Shown: piece by piece, positions 9,345 through 18,316 of the stretch | Numbering within the stretch: position 1 is the first letter of the stretch | Layout of the letters: every line of letters begins with the position of its first letter | Source of the DNA: Thermoguttaceae bacterium | GTDB taxonomy: Bacteria > Planctomycetota > Planctomycetia > Pirellulales > Thermoguttaceae | Assembly: GCA_017408405.1 (NCBI GenBank) | Contig: JAFQUP010000106.1 | Coordinates: 1 to 50,603, forward strand | Direction of reading: 5' to 3' | DNA length: 50,603 nucleotides | Program-made: the position numbers and the translations under genes | Notes under the pieces: model-generated | What the model was told of the DNA's origin: nothing | Databases searched by the model: none | The model's input: the letters and a program-made list of their open reading frames with translations, nothing else

Positions 9345-9366
9345 GAAAATCAGGAACGTTTCTGAT

Positions 9367-11418
9367 TTACTGTTTTATCCCGAAAAATCTCTGAAGTTTA
9401 TCCGGAAGTTCGTTCATTTTGAGTTTAGGATTATTTCGGAACGGCGTATAGAGCGGATCTCCGACATATGTCATAGCCCAGGAATTAAATGGCTTCGTGA
9501 AATAAAAGCACTCAATCATGGTGAATTTTCCGGTCAGAACCAGAGAATAAAATTCATCAGGCTCCGGAAATGCCGTCAAATACGGCTCAAACGTCGGCCC
9601 CAAGGTCGCCGCGACTCCATGTTCAATAAGATTTGGACACCAAAAAGGTCCAGTCTTGAGAGACTCGGCCTCAAAACTGGCCACATGATACGCGACGGAA
9701 CCAGGCATAAAAGCGAAAATATCCTGAAAATTACGAACGGAATACCAGCCGCAATACAGAGCGCACGGCTCCGCGCACGCTTCGCGTCTGAAAAGCTCTG
9801 TGGCCGTGTCAATTTTGACATCCAGATCCGTAAAACGTTTCAGACGAATGGCAAGATCATTGATCGACTGTTCCATCTTTTCCATACTTCCCGGCAACGC
9901 TTTCATTGGACGTGTCGTTCTCGCGTCGAGATAAACAGTTCCATTAAGCCCGGTTTTCTCCGCCGCGACTGACTCATCGATTCTCTGAATAACCATCTCC
10001 GCGGAAGGTCCCTCCAGACGAGCAACCAGAAGAACCGGACGTTTGGGCAGAGGAACCCTCATTTCCGGTACGGAATCATCACTGCCGCCGCTCTCATTTT
10101 CGTGAATCTCCATATTCATCGAAATGACTTCTTCCTCTTCTTTGCTCACCGCCCGCGTTTCCGCGTTTCCTTCCGGCGCATCCTCGGCAGTCGAACCCGG
10201 CTCATCCGAAGGTGTTGAAAGGGAGAATTCATCCTCGTCATCACCTTCCATTGAGACCAACTGTCCCAGCGGCGGCGCAGGCAGTGCTTCCGTCGGTTCC
10301 GGCAAAGCATCAGAATCAGTTCCTTTCAATATTTCCGGAGGCACTTGACCAGACGACGGACGTTTCACTTTAACACGCACCGCCGGCGGTTGACCAAACT
10401 GACTGGAAATCATATTGGGCACCCAGCCATAAAGCGGATATGCCTCCGTTTCAAAAATCAGTGACAATTCACTGTCAAAGGAACTTTGCGCCTCATTTTT
10501 TTCCAATCGTTCACGCATCTGGCGTGCGTAAAGCATTGCCGCGAAAAGACCATTCTGAAGACGAACCGCCGCGAGAACTTCCGCGTCGCGCTTAGGTGAA
10601 TCCGCCGTAAAGTTCAATTCGAGAAGGCGTTTTTCCAGTGCCTCCGTGACCTGAACGACCTTAAGCACGACCTCCGGTTTGACGCTCCCCTTTTCCTGGC
10701 GGGCACGCTGAATTAACGCGTTGCGAATAAGAAGAAAACCAAGATTCGCCTGAATGATCTTTTCCAGTTTTTTCGCGGCTTCTTTCCGTTCTGTTTCCGG
10801 AAAACTCTTAAGACGCGTTTGCGCGTCATTAATCGTTTTCTGAAAAAGAGCCATCCAACCCGAAAAATCAAGTTTCGCGATGTCCGGCAAATTCTCCGAC
10901 TCCGCGCGGCTTTGGTCTGTCGGAGCAATTTCGCGCATGATCAACTTCAGGGTTTTCACTAATATTTCGGCAAGCGCTTTTTCCTGAGCGGCGTAAAATT
11001 CCATCCGTTCATTTCTTCTCGGACAATCCATCGGGGGTGCCGAGATTCTTAATGGAACAGACCACGCGCAGACAACGCACTTTACGCCGCGATGCTCCGC
11101 CAGCCATCTCCGAATGTTGGGGCGAACCGTTTTTTCCCAATCCTCACGCGGTAAATTTTCCGGCCACGCCTTCTCCAAAAGAATCAGGTTTTCTTTCGGA
11201 ATATTTCGCGCTTTCAGATAATGTTCCGCAACCCGCATGGAATCCGAATCTCCCTCTACGGCCAAAACAGCGACTTCTGACGGGTCCAGTGCCGCCCGTG
11301 CCTCCAACGGAAAAAAGAAATGAATTCCCGACACCAGAAACAGACACAAAATCCCCGCGGTATTAAGGAAGCTCTGACGGCAATTCGGCCGGAAGCTCGT
11401 TTTCTTCATTTGTTTCAT
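9367..11418 (-). CDS. Exported TIGR03790-family protein with a long insertion
   Basis: 683 residues from the ATG at 11418, preceded by GAGGGA. The longest frame opens at 11493, but its extra residues overlap the upstream gene and break the signal peptide. A signal peptide (LNTAGILCLFLVSGIHFFFPLEARA) is followed by the family's N-terminal part (residues about 45-130: EVAVLAVEGDSDS, AEHYLKARNIP, CVVCAWSVPLRI). The C-terminal part (about 460-683) has LVARLEGPSAE, ALYCGWYSVRNF, GVAATLGPTFEPYL and YVGDPLYTPF. Between them are about 300 extra residues of helices and acidic low-complexity sequence. The family is known mainly from planctomycetes and relatives and has no assigned function. The gene overlaps the 3' end of the lipoprotein gene by 56 bases, so the two are co-transcribed. 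Confidence 0.85.
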   Translation of the reverse strand: MKQMKKTSFRPNCRQSFLNTAGILCLFLVSGIHFFFPLEARAALDPSEVAVLAVEGDSDSMRVAEHYLKARNIPKENLILLEKAWPENLPREDWEKTVRPNIRRWLAEHRGVKCVVCAWSVPLRISAPPMDCPRRNERMEFYAAQEKALAEILVKTLKLIMREIAPTDQSRAESENLPDIAKLDFSGWMALFQKTINDAQTRLKSFPETERKEAAKKLEKIIQANLGFLLIRNALIQRARQEKGSVKPEVVLKVVQVTEALEKRLLELNFTADSPKRDAEVLAAVRLQNGLFAAMLYARQMRERLEKNEAQSSFDSELSLIFETEAYPLYGWVPNMISSQFGQPPAVRVKVKRPSSGQVPPEILKGTDSDALPEPTEALPAPPLGQLVSMEGDDEDEFSLSTPSDEPGSTAEDAPEGNAETRAVSKEEEEVISMNMEIHENESGGSDDSVPEMRVPLPKRPVLLVARLEGPSAEMVIQRIDESVAAEKTGLNGTVYLDARTTRPMKALPGSMEKMEQSINDLAIRLKRFTDLDVKIDTATELFRREACAEPCALYCGWYSVRNFQDIFAFMPGSVAYHVASFEAESLKTGPFWCPNLIEHGVAATLGPTFEPYLTAFPEPDEFYSLVLTGKFTMIECFYFTKPFNSWAMTYVGDPLYTPFRNNPKLKMNELPDKLQRFFGIKQ

Positions 11419-12301
11419 TTTCATTTCCCTCGCTTTCTCCAATTTCCTCTGAAATCTCTTTCGGCAATTCAGCGTCCGCACCATTTTCTTCAATCTTTTC
11501 TTCTTTCTCTGCGCTTTCTTTCACTTCCACGGAAGTTTCTTCCTTTACTTCAACCTCGCCAGAAGGTTCGTTCTCCGGGACGTCCGCTTTCTGTTGAGAA
11601 TTTTCCGCGTTGATCCTCTCAATTTCCTTCTCAAGCTCCGCGTACTGCTTTTCAGTTGCTTCCAAATCCTCAAAATCAACCAGAACCGGCGGATATTTCG
11701 GATCCAAAATCGCGATCATTCCTGCCGCAAGCCAGGCATCGTCCTCAAAACGAAAAACCCATGCGATATCTTCAAGAATTTCTCCTTCTTTCGTTTTCAC
11801 GTGCCACGTCGTTCCTACTCGCGCGCCAACGATTTTGCTTTCATCACTTTCATCCGACAAATACTGGACATTACCCAGATCAACCTCTGAATTACGGATA
11901 AAATCCGGGCATGGCATCCCCTCGCGGTCTTTCATTTCACGGTACGCGTCCTGCGTCAGCATTCCATGAATCGCCGGTTCATTATTCGTCTGGAGAGCCC
12001 TGATGAAAAAATACGTCATCTGAAGCGGAACTTCCAATTTTTCCAATTCGGAATTCTCCTTCAATGCCTGCTGAATGAGTTCCTCAACCGCTTTGTCCAG
12101 CTCTTTGGGTTTCACCACCGTTTGATTTGCGGCCTGCACTGTCTCTGAATTCCCCTCCGCGGCAACGTTTTTTTCTGCAGAAACCACACTGCCGGACTGT
12201 TCGGAATTTCCCTTCTCGCCTTTTTCGCCGCAACCGACCAAAAAAGAAAGACTCATGCCAAGAATAAAAAACGGAAGCAAACGAAAATTAATGCGTTTCA
12301 C
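11363..12301 (-). CDS. Acidic lipoprotein of unknown function
   Basis: 312 residues. An ATG at 12316 begins the longest frame, but AAGGAG sits six bases before the in-frame GTG at 12301, which I take as the start. The N-terminus is a lipoprotein signal: hydrophobic core, lipobox L-V-G-C with Cys24, then a Gly/Lys/Glu linker. Residues about 90-215 look like a compact alpha/beta domain (QMTYFFIRALQTNNEPAIHGML; VGTTWHVKTKEGEI; WVFRFEDDAWLAAG), resembling small secreted folds, but I do not recognise a family. The last 90 residues are mostly Glu and Ser. It overlaps the TIGR03790 gene by 56 bases, so the two proteins probably act together in the envelope. Confidence 0.8.
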   Translation of the reverse strand: MKRINFRLLPFFILGMSLSFLVGCGEKGEKGNSEQSGSVVSAEKNVAAEGNSETVQAANQTVVKPKELDKAVEELIQQALKENSELEKLEVPLQMTYFFIRALQTNNEPAIHGMLTQDAYREMKDREGMPCPDFIRNSEVDLGNVQYLSDESDESKIVGARVGTTWHVKTKEGEILEDIAWVFRFEDDAWLAAGMIAILDPKYPPVLVDFEDLEATEKQYAELEKEIERINAENSQQKADVPENEPSGEVEVKEETSVEVKESAEKEEKIEENGADAELPKEISEEIGESEGNENETNEENELPAELPSELP

Positions 12302-12482
12302 GAATAACTCCTTCATTTAACTCAACTCGGAAACTAAAGAAAACCTTCTTGATTTTCCTCAAAACTCCAAATTTTGTCAAGAGCATTTTAAATAAATCTT
12401 TTCCATTATTCAACTCTAAGATTTTCCGCGGCTCCGTTCAATACTATTTTTAAAAATTTTTCTGATTTTCTCTCTCCAGGTA

Positions 12483-12511
12483 TTGAAATTTTTCTCTCTT
12501 AAGGTTAAAAT
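12483..12511 (+). promoter_or_regulatory. Sigma-70-like promoter for the SGNH hydrolase gene
   Basis: TTGAAA at 12483-12488, a 17-base spacer, and TAAAAT at 12506-12511. The arrangement and -10 sequence are the same as for dppB. The leader to the ATG at 12576 would be about 55 bases. Confidence 0.7.
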
Positions 12512-12575
12512 AAACGAAACAGTCCATTCTGAAAATAATGAAATACCCAACCAACCGCATTTCAGGATCTAAAAT

Positions 12576-13826
12576 ATGAAAACTTTACTTGCGTTTTTTT
12601 TAACCTTCATTTTCACGACTTCGCTCTACGCCATTCCCGAATATATTCCACAGGACTCCTTCGACTGCCACCCACGAACCGGAATCGGAAATACGATTGA
12701 AAAACTCAAGGCCGGAAAAAAAGTCACCGTTGCCTATTTTGGAGGCTCAATTACCGCTCAAAACGGCTGGCGTCCCAAAACTTCCGCGTTCCTGACCGAA
12801 CAATTCCCGAACGCTGAAATTAACGAAATTCACGCGGCCATTGGCGGAACAGGTTCTGATTTGGGAGTTTTCCGGCTTGGATACGATGTGCTTCGTCACG
12901 ATCCGGATCTTGTCTTCGTTGAATTCGCGACAAATGACGGCGGAAATCATCCGGTAAATATCTGGAAACAAATGGAAGGCATCGTTCGTCAAATTTGGAA
13001 AAAAGACTCAAAAACAGACATCATTTTCGTTTATACCGTGACGACCGCCACCGTCGGCGATTACCAGCGGGGAAAATTGGCCCGAGCAGCCGGCGCAATG
13101 GAGATGCTCGCGGATTTTTACGGTATTCCGACCATTAACTTCGGAAAACGTGTCGCGGAAATGGTTGATGAGGGAAAACTCATCATGAAAGCGGATTCCG
13201 CTCCTGAAGGAAAAATTCTTTTCGCTAAAGATGGGGTTCACCCCCTGGACGCCGGTCATGAACTTTATCTCGCTGACATTAAGGCGGGATATGCTAAAAT
13301 GAAAGACCTCCCTTCAGTAGACCACGCGGGTCTGCTTGAAAAAGTTTTCATCGCGGGCAATTACGAAAACGCGAAAATGATTTCCATCACCCCCGATATG
13401 CTCCAGGGAGAATGGACTCTCCTTAAAGAAGGCGAGAAAAACTTCCATTTCACGAATCGCACTGGAGAAATGTGGTGCTCGGGAAACCCCGGAAGCAAAC
13501 TCACTTTCAAATTCCGCGGCACTATGGCCAAACTTTACGACGTACTCGGACCTGATGCCGCCCAAGTCTGGATTACTGTCGACGGTAAAAAAAATCAAAA
13601 ACCTTCCGCCAGATTTGACAGTTACTGCAGCTGGTACCGTCTTGCGACTCTTTGGTGTTTCAGTAATGAAAAAGATCCGGAAACCACCCACACGGTAACA
13701 GTTGAAATCGATTCGACTCAGCCGGATCGTACCGCGGTTAAAGAATTCAAACCCGGTGACCCCAAATACGACGGAACGAATTGGTGGGTCGGCAAGATCA
13801 TGCTCCTCGGCGATTTAGTCGACTGA
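12576..13826 (+). CDS. Secreted SGNH/GDSL-family hydrolase (probable carbohydrate esterase)
   Basis: 416 residues with a signal peptide (about 1-19, SLYA cut). The SGNH blocks are all present: GGSIT with Ser58, the glycine block IGGTGSD at 89-95, ATND with Asn120, and DGVHP with Asp219 and His222. The nucleophile-acid-His arrangement fits an ester hydrolase. A C-terminal beta-rich domain (about 270-410: NRTGEMWCSGNPGSKLTFKF; VWITVDGKK) resembles an accessory jelly-roll. Such proteins often remove acetyl groups from plant or mucus glycans, but the substrate is inference. The gene has its own promoter and is separated by 121 bases from the next. Confidence 0.85.
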   Translation: MKTLLAFFLTFIFTTSLYAIPEYIPQDSFDCHPRTGIGNTIEKLKAGKKVTVAYFGGSITAQNGWRPKTSAFLTEQFPNAEINEIHAAIGGTGSDLGVFRLGYDVLRHDPDLVFVEFATNDGGNHPVNIWKQMEGIVRQIWKKDSKTDIIFVYTVTTATVGDYQRGKLARAAGAMEMLADFYGIPTINFGKRVAEMVDEGKLIMKADSAPEGKILFAKDGVHPLDAGHELYLADIKAGYAKMKDLPSVDHAGLLEKVFIAGNYENAKMISITPDMLQGEWTLLKEGEKNFHFTNRTGEMWCSGNPGSKLTFKFRGTMAKLYDVLGPDAAQVWITVDGKKNQKPSARFDSYCSWYRLATLWCFSNEKDPETTHTVTVEIDSTQPDRTAVKEFKPGDPKYDGTNWWVGKIMLLGDLVD

Positions 13827-13947
13827 AATCAATCCGAGTACCGCGCGGTCACCCTGCGCATAAACAGTTTATTCCCTGAAATTAACCGGATTTTTTAATT
13901 CTTTTAGAAAATCCTGTTCCCATTTTTCTTTTCCGAAAGGTTCCTTC

Positions 13948-15384
13948 ATGAAACAGAACTTTTTTTCCTTTTGCGCCTCCCTGGGGGCTTCTTTGATTTT
14001 GGGAAATTTCATCCTTCCCGGTCCGCTTTCAGCTCAAAATACGCCAAAAGTTCCAGTACTCTCCATTCCGGAATCCTCTCCCAATGTCTCTTCCCCAATC
14101 TCTGCGCATACCGCCAGGAATCAGGCAAAAGCCAATCTCGAAGAGGTTGAGATTGACGAGGTTGAGATTGACGAGGGAACCGTCCGCGGTAAGTCGACTG
14201 TGACCGGCCCAAAATCCTCAAACTCTAAAAATCCAAAAAAATCCTCCCAAACGGCGGAAGCCAATTTTCGAAAAGGCCTTGAAGCCTACCAAAAGGCGGG
14301 AAAAAAAATTCGTGAACTTCAGAAAAATTTCATGGCACTGAACACCACAGAGGAAGAAAAAGAAGCTCTTGGTGAAGATCTTCAGAAATACGCCGAATAC
14401 ATTTCAAAACTTTACCCAAAACTTTTGGATTTGGCCGAGGCCGCGTGGCTTGAAAAACCCATGAAGGATCCGGAAATGCTTAAGTTCATAGTGGAAGTCC
14501 TTGAAGTTCGCCTTGCTACGGAAGACTATGAAAGTGCTCAAGCTATTCTTAATGGACTTTTGGAGCTGAATATCCCTGAAATTCTCCCGGATCTTTATGA
14601 CGTGGCGGGTGAAACGGCCTTCATGCTCAACGATTTTGAAAAAGCGGGACGCTATTTCACTGAGGCTGAAGCAAAAAATGTCCTTTCGGAACGTTGCGCA
14701 GCATTTAAAAGTGACCTTTCATACTATCGAACGGCTTGGGCAAAAGAAAAGATCCTCCGAGAACGCGAGTCCCAAAAAGAAAACCTTCCTCTGGTTAAAA
14801 TTAAAACCTCAAAAGGTTCCATCGTCCTTGAACTTTACGAAAATCAGGCGCCAAATACAGTGGCGAATTTTATCTACCTGGCAGAAAAAGGTTTCTACGA
14901 TGGACTTTATTTTGAGTCCGTAATTCCAGGATTCTGTGCCGAGTCCGGTCGTTCCATGAGTACGGAAGACGGTGGCCCCGGTTACCTAATCCGAGACGAA
15001 TATGACGAAAATGATTTGAGAATTCATACTCGCGGAACAATCAGCATGGCGAATGACGGCTCTCCCAATTCCGCGGGTTCCCGTTTCTTCATCTCACTGT
15101 CACCTCTTCGTCAGTTTGACGGTAAATTTGTTGTCTTTGGAAGAATCGTGAAAGGTTTCGACGTCCTCTCTAAACTCCAAAGAATTGATCCGGCCAATCC
15201 AGACCCCATGGCTGAACCTGACCAAATAGAAGAAATAAAAGTTCTTCGCAAACAGGATCACAAATACCGGCCAAAAGTTTTAAAGCAATCCTCCGAAAAC
15301 AAAGATGAAAACCAGGAGGAAAAGAACACAAAGTCTTCCAAATCATCCAAATCAAAAAAGAAGCAGGAAAAAAGCGCGTATTGA
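13948..15384 (+). CDS. Exported peptidyl-prolyl cis-trans isomerase, cyclophilin type, with N-terminal helical extension
   Basis: 478 residues. A signal peptide (to about 30) is followed by a Ser/Pro linker with a duplicated acidic pentapeptide (VEIDE-VEIDE), encoded by a 15-base tandem repeat at 14143-14172. A helical TPR-like region spans about 95-275 (YQKAGKKIRELQKNF; AETAFMLNDFEKAGRYFTEAEA). The cyclophilin domain is at about 284-430: VKIKTSKGSIVLELY, APNTVANFIYLAEKGFYDGLYF, GTISMANDGSPNSAGSRFFISL, DGKFVVFGRIVKG. The active-site Arg seems replaced: PGFCAESG stands where many members have PGFMIQGG. The Lys/Ser-rich C-terminus is low complexity. Likely a periplasmic folding helper. It is followed by a terminator. 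Confidence 0.88.
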   Translation: MKQNFFSFCASLGASLILGNFILPGPLSAQNTPKVPVLSIPESSPNVSSPISAHTARNQAKANLEEVEIDEVEIDEGTVRGKSTVTGPKSSNSKNPKKSSQTAEANFRKGLEAYQKAGKKIRELQKNFMALNTTEEEKEALGEDLQKYAEYISKLYPKLLDLAEAAWLEKPMKDPEMLKFIVEVLEVRLATEDYESAQAILNGLLELNIPEILPDLYDVAGETAFMLNDFEKAGRYFTEAEAKNVLSERCAAFKSDLSYYRTAWAKEKILRERESQKENLPLVKIKTSKGSIVLELYENQAPNTVANFIYLAEKGFYDGLYFESVIPGFCAESGRSMSTEDGGPGYLIRDEYDENDLRIHTRGTISMANDGSPNSAGSRFFISLSPLRQFDGKFVVFGRIVKGFDVLSKLQRIDPANPDPMAEPDQIEEIKVLRKQDHKYRPKVLKQSSENKDENQEEKNTKSSKSSKSKKKQEKSAY

Positions 15385-15428
15385 CATTAATTTGCTCAAG
15401 CGGATTTCTTGAATTTCACACCAATTCC

Positions 15429-15470
15429 AAAACGCACCGTAAAATATTAGTTTTTCGGTGCGTTTTAAAA
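15429..15470. terminator. Intrinsic terminator between cyclophilin gene and dnaB
   Basis: An 11-bp stem (AAAACGCACCG at 15429-15439 with CGGTGCGTTTT at 15456-15466) and a 16-base loop. Both ends are A/T rich; on the plus strand T4-A4-T3 follows. It ends the cyclophilin transcript. Confidence 0.8.
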
Positions 15471-15639
15471 TTTCAGCAAAATTTAAATTAAAAAAGCTCT
15501 TAATTCTTTCTAAAAAATTGGTGAAATTTTAATGAAATTTGCCGAAAAAGTCTCCCCCCCGTCTTTTCACCATTTAGGAATATGGTAAAATGAAAAAGCC
15601 TGAATATTTTTATTGAGTATTCCCCAGATGGAGAATCAA

Positions 15640-17061
15640 ATGTCTGAAAGAAAAAAGCGCAATTCCGCAAAATCTGAACTAAAGCAGGATTTAATCCCGC
15701 TTGAACGTTCCATGCCGCAAAGTATCGAGATGGAACGCGGAATCTTGGGAAGTACTCTTTTGGACCCTTCCGTCCTAGATGACATTCAGCAAATCGTTCG
15801 GGAGGATGATTTTTACCTTGACGCCAACCGAGTCCTCTACCATCACATTTTAGAAATTCATAATTCAGGAAAAACGCTTGACGCGCATACCTTGGTAGAC
15901 AGTCTTGAACGTTCGGAAGAATTAGAAAAAGTCGGCGGTATCGCGTATCTTGGTGAAGTAATCCACTCTGTTGCGGTCGCCGCCCATGCCGAAGCTTACG
16001 CCGAAGTCGTTCGGGACAAAGCGCGTTTGCGAAAACTTATTCAGGCAAGCACCTCCATCATCCAAAAATCATATGAACCGGACTCAGACGTAAATTCACT
16101 GGTTTCAGAAGCCGAAGAACTCATCTTTTCTGTTCATGATGAACGAAGTAACGATTCCGTTTTGGGAATACGGGATATCCTCGAAGAGGTTTGGGAAAAA
16201 GTCAATCTCTATCAGGAAGGAGGAGCCGTTGGAATTCCAACGGGATTCACGGATCTGGATAAATTGACCGGCGGTCTCCACGACAATGAATTGATCATCA
16301 TTGCCGCTCGACCAAGTATGGGAAAAAGCGCGTTTGCCGCGAATATCGCGGACTATGTCGCAATGGAAGCCGGGAAAGCGGTCCTTTTCGTCAGTCTGGA
16401 AATGTCCCGGGCTGAATTGGGAATGCGTATCCTTTGCGGACGTGCTCACGTTGACAGCCAGCAGGTCCGGCAAGGACGTCTCAGCCACCAGGACGCGAGG
16501 CAGCTTCAGGCCGCGAGCAGCGCCATGATGCACGCGAGTTTTTTCATCGACGATTCACCAAGCCGGACGGTTTCCGACATTGCGGCTCTCGCGAGACGTT
16601 TCAAACGCAAAGACGAACTGGATCTGATCGTCATTGACTACCTCCAGTTCATCAAAGATGACGGAAGCACGACAAACCGCCAGGAGCAAGTCGCAAAAAT
16701 CTCCCGGCGATTAAAAGAATTGGCGCGTGAACTTCATGTTCCTGTCGTTTGTCTTGCCCAGCTTAATCGTCAGACGGAAGAGGGGTCCGGCGATCATCGT
16801 CCCAAAATGAGTAATCTGCGCGAATCGGGCTCCATTGAGCAGGACGCGGACGTCGTAATGTTCGTTCATCGCGAAGAATACTATTACCAAGGCAAACCGG
16901 AAGTCATTGAACAGAAAGGATTGGGAGGAAAAGCGGAAATCATCATCGCCAAACAGCGAAATGGTCCTACGGGAGTCGTTCATCTCCAATGGGAAGCAAA
17001 GTTCACTCAATTCAGGAATCTGGCCTTCAAAACACATAGCGATTTGGATGATTTCGGCTGA
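15640..17061 (+). CDS. dnaB: Replicative DNA helicase DnaB
   Basis: 473 residues from the ATG at 15640, which has GGAG six bases upstream. Longer in-frame starts (TTG 15613, ATG 15628) lack this. The N-terminal DnaB helical domain is at about 20-125 (MPQSIEMERGILGSTLLDP). The RecA-like domain has Walker A ARPSMGKSA at about 223-231, Walker B LDLIVIDYLQF, then QEQVAKISRRLKELARELHVPVVCLAQLNR and the arginine-finger region. It unwinds DNA at the fork as a hexamer. A TATGGTAAAAT -10-like box sits at 15581-15591 with only a poor -35. Length and motifs are normal; no intein is present. Confidence 0.97.
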   Translation: MSERKKRNSAKSELKQDLIPLERSMPQSIEMERGILGSTLLDPSVLDDIQQIVREDDFYLDANRVLYHHILEIHNSGKTLDAHTLVDSLERSEELEKVGGIAYLGEVIHSVAVAAHAEAYAEVVRDKARLRKLIQASTSIIQKSYEPDSDVNSLVSEAEELIFSVHDERSNDSVLGIRDILEEVWEKVNLYQEGGAVGIPTGFTDLDKLTGGLHDNELIIIAARPSMGKSAFAANIADYVAMEAGKAVLFVSLEMSRAELGMRILCGRAHVDSQQVRQGRLSHQDARQLQAASSAMMHASFFIDDSPSRTVSDIAALARRFKRKDELDLIVIDYLQFIKDDGSTTNRQEQVAKISRRLKELARELHVPVVCLAQLNRQTEEGSGDHRPKMSNLRESGSIEQDADVVMFVHREEYYYQGKPEVIEQKGLGGKAEIIIAKQRNGPTGVVHLQWEAKFTQFRNLAFKTHSDLDDFG

Positions 17062-17172
17062 AACGTTATCGACAAAAATGCCCTTTCACTAATTCAATTC
17101 ATACTTTAGAGAGGCAATTTTGCTCCTGACATCCACTTCGTTCCCATTTAACCTTTATCCATTTTGACCTTC

Positions 17173-18228
17173 ATGACGGAAGAAAGACTTCGTTCCAGCC
17201 GCCGTTCCTTTTTACGCGGACAGTTCCTTTCACCTGCCGCCCAGCAGGAAAAAAACGCCTTGGCGGAAAAAGAAAGAAACCGCAAACTGGCTGAAGCTCC
17301 CGCACAATATATGGAGTATTCGCGAAAAGCAATGGCTTCGGATTTTGTCATTTTCACGAACGCTGGCGAGTACGAAAACGCGTTTGACGCCGCGGTTGAC
17401 GCACTGGATGAAGTTTCCAGACTCGAGAAAATCCTGAGTTATTTCATCCCGGAAAGTGAAGTTTCCTGCCTGAATGAAGACGGGCCATACTATCCGGTTA
17501 CGCTCAGTTCAGAAGTCTATCAGCTTTTACGGTTCTGCCGGGAACTTTTTGAAGCGACAGACGGAGCTTTTGACGTAACGACCGCGCCGCTCTCGGAAGT
17601 TTGGGGATTCATGCGCCGCCAGGGACGATTGCCTACGGAAGAGGAACGGCTTGAAGCAATGGCCAAAGTTGGAACTGATTTCATCATTTTTGATGACGCG
17701 GAAACTTCAGTTCAATTAGGCCGGGAAGGAATGAAAGTTGCTTTCGGAAGCATTGGAAAAGGGTATGCTCTGGATTGCGCCGCACAAATCCTCGAACTGC
17801 GCGGATTGGATAACTACCTGTTTCATGGAGGATTGAGCAGTCTGATTGCGCACGGCGCGAGACGCGGTCGGGAGGATTGGCTCGTTGGCCTTCACCATCC
17901 GCTAAAACCAACTGAACGTCTGATGGAAATCCCTCTGAAGGACCGGGCTTTAGGAACCTCAGGCTCCGCTACCCAGTTTTTCTGGGCAAACGGCCATCGC
18001 TACGGACACGTCCTTGATCCGCGAACGGGTTTCCCCGGAATGGACGTTCTCTCCGCAACTGTTCTGGCTCCAACCGCGACGGAAGCAGATGCTTTGGCTA
18101 CCGCTTTTTACGTAATGGGGCCGGAACAGGCAAAAGCTTTTTGCGAAAAAAGACCCGATTTGGGCGCGATTTTCGTTTTGCCGGATTCTGGAGCAAATGT
18201 CAAAATCGTTCAATTCGGGAATATTTAA
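17173..18228 (+). CDS. apbE: FAD:protein FMN transferase, ApbE family
   Basis: 351 residues from the ATG at 17173 (an in-frame TTG lies at 17164). It transfers FMN to Ser/Thr of target proteins such as Nqr/Rnf subunits. ApbE blocks seen: FDVTTAPLSEVWGFM, FGSIGKGYALDCAAQIL, HGGLSSLIAHG, LGTSGSATQFFWANGHRYGHVLDPRTGFP, and TEADALATAFYVMG with the metal/FAD-site Asp. The N-terminus carries SSRRSFLRGQFL, a twin-arginine-like motif, but no hydrophobic stretch follows, so export is unclear. It lies 111 bases after dnaB, with no target gene visible nearby. Confidence 0.92.
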   Translation: MTEERLRSSRRSFLRGQFLSPAAQQEKNALAEKERNRKLAEAPAQYMEYSRKAMASDFVIFTNAGEYENAFDAAVDALDEVSRLEKILSYFIPESEVSCLNEDGPYYPVTLSSEVYQLLRFCRELFEATDGAFDVTTAPLSEVWGFMRRQGRLPTEEERLEAMAKVGTDFIIFDDAETSVQLGREGMKVAFGSIGKGYALDCAAQILELRGLDNYLFHGGLSSLIAHGARRGREDWLVGLHHPLKPTERLMEIPLKDRALGTSGSATQFFWANGHRYGHVLDPRTGFPGMDVLSATVLAPTATEADALATAFYVMGPEQAKAFCEKRPDLGAIFVLPDSGANVKIVQFGNI

Positions 18229-18316
18229 TCGTAAATATTTAAACTGAAAAAATTAACGCTAAATTTTTCAATAAATTCCTTTCAAAATCATACTCAAAAT
18301 TTCCTGTTTCATATTC

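Larger units (their letters stand above)
9006..9366. other. Convergent intergenic region, 361 bases, no gene
   Basis: Lies between the stop codons of the binding protein (plus) and the TIGR03790 protein (minus). It contains a long hairpin near its left end and an intrinsic terminator near its right end, both listed separately. The AT- and TTC-rich middle shows nothing recognisable. Confidence 0.6.

Noticed and set aside
9064..9972. Long plus-strand ORF (302 codons) across the convergent region
   Set aside because: It reads antisense through the TIGR03790 gene, crosses the terminator hairpins, has no ribosome binding site and shows no protein-like composition.
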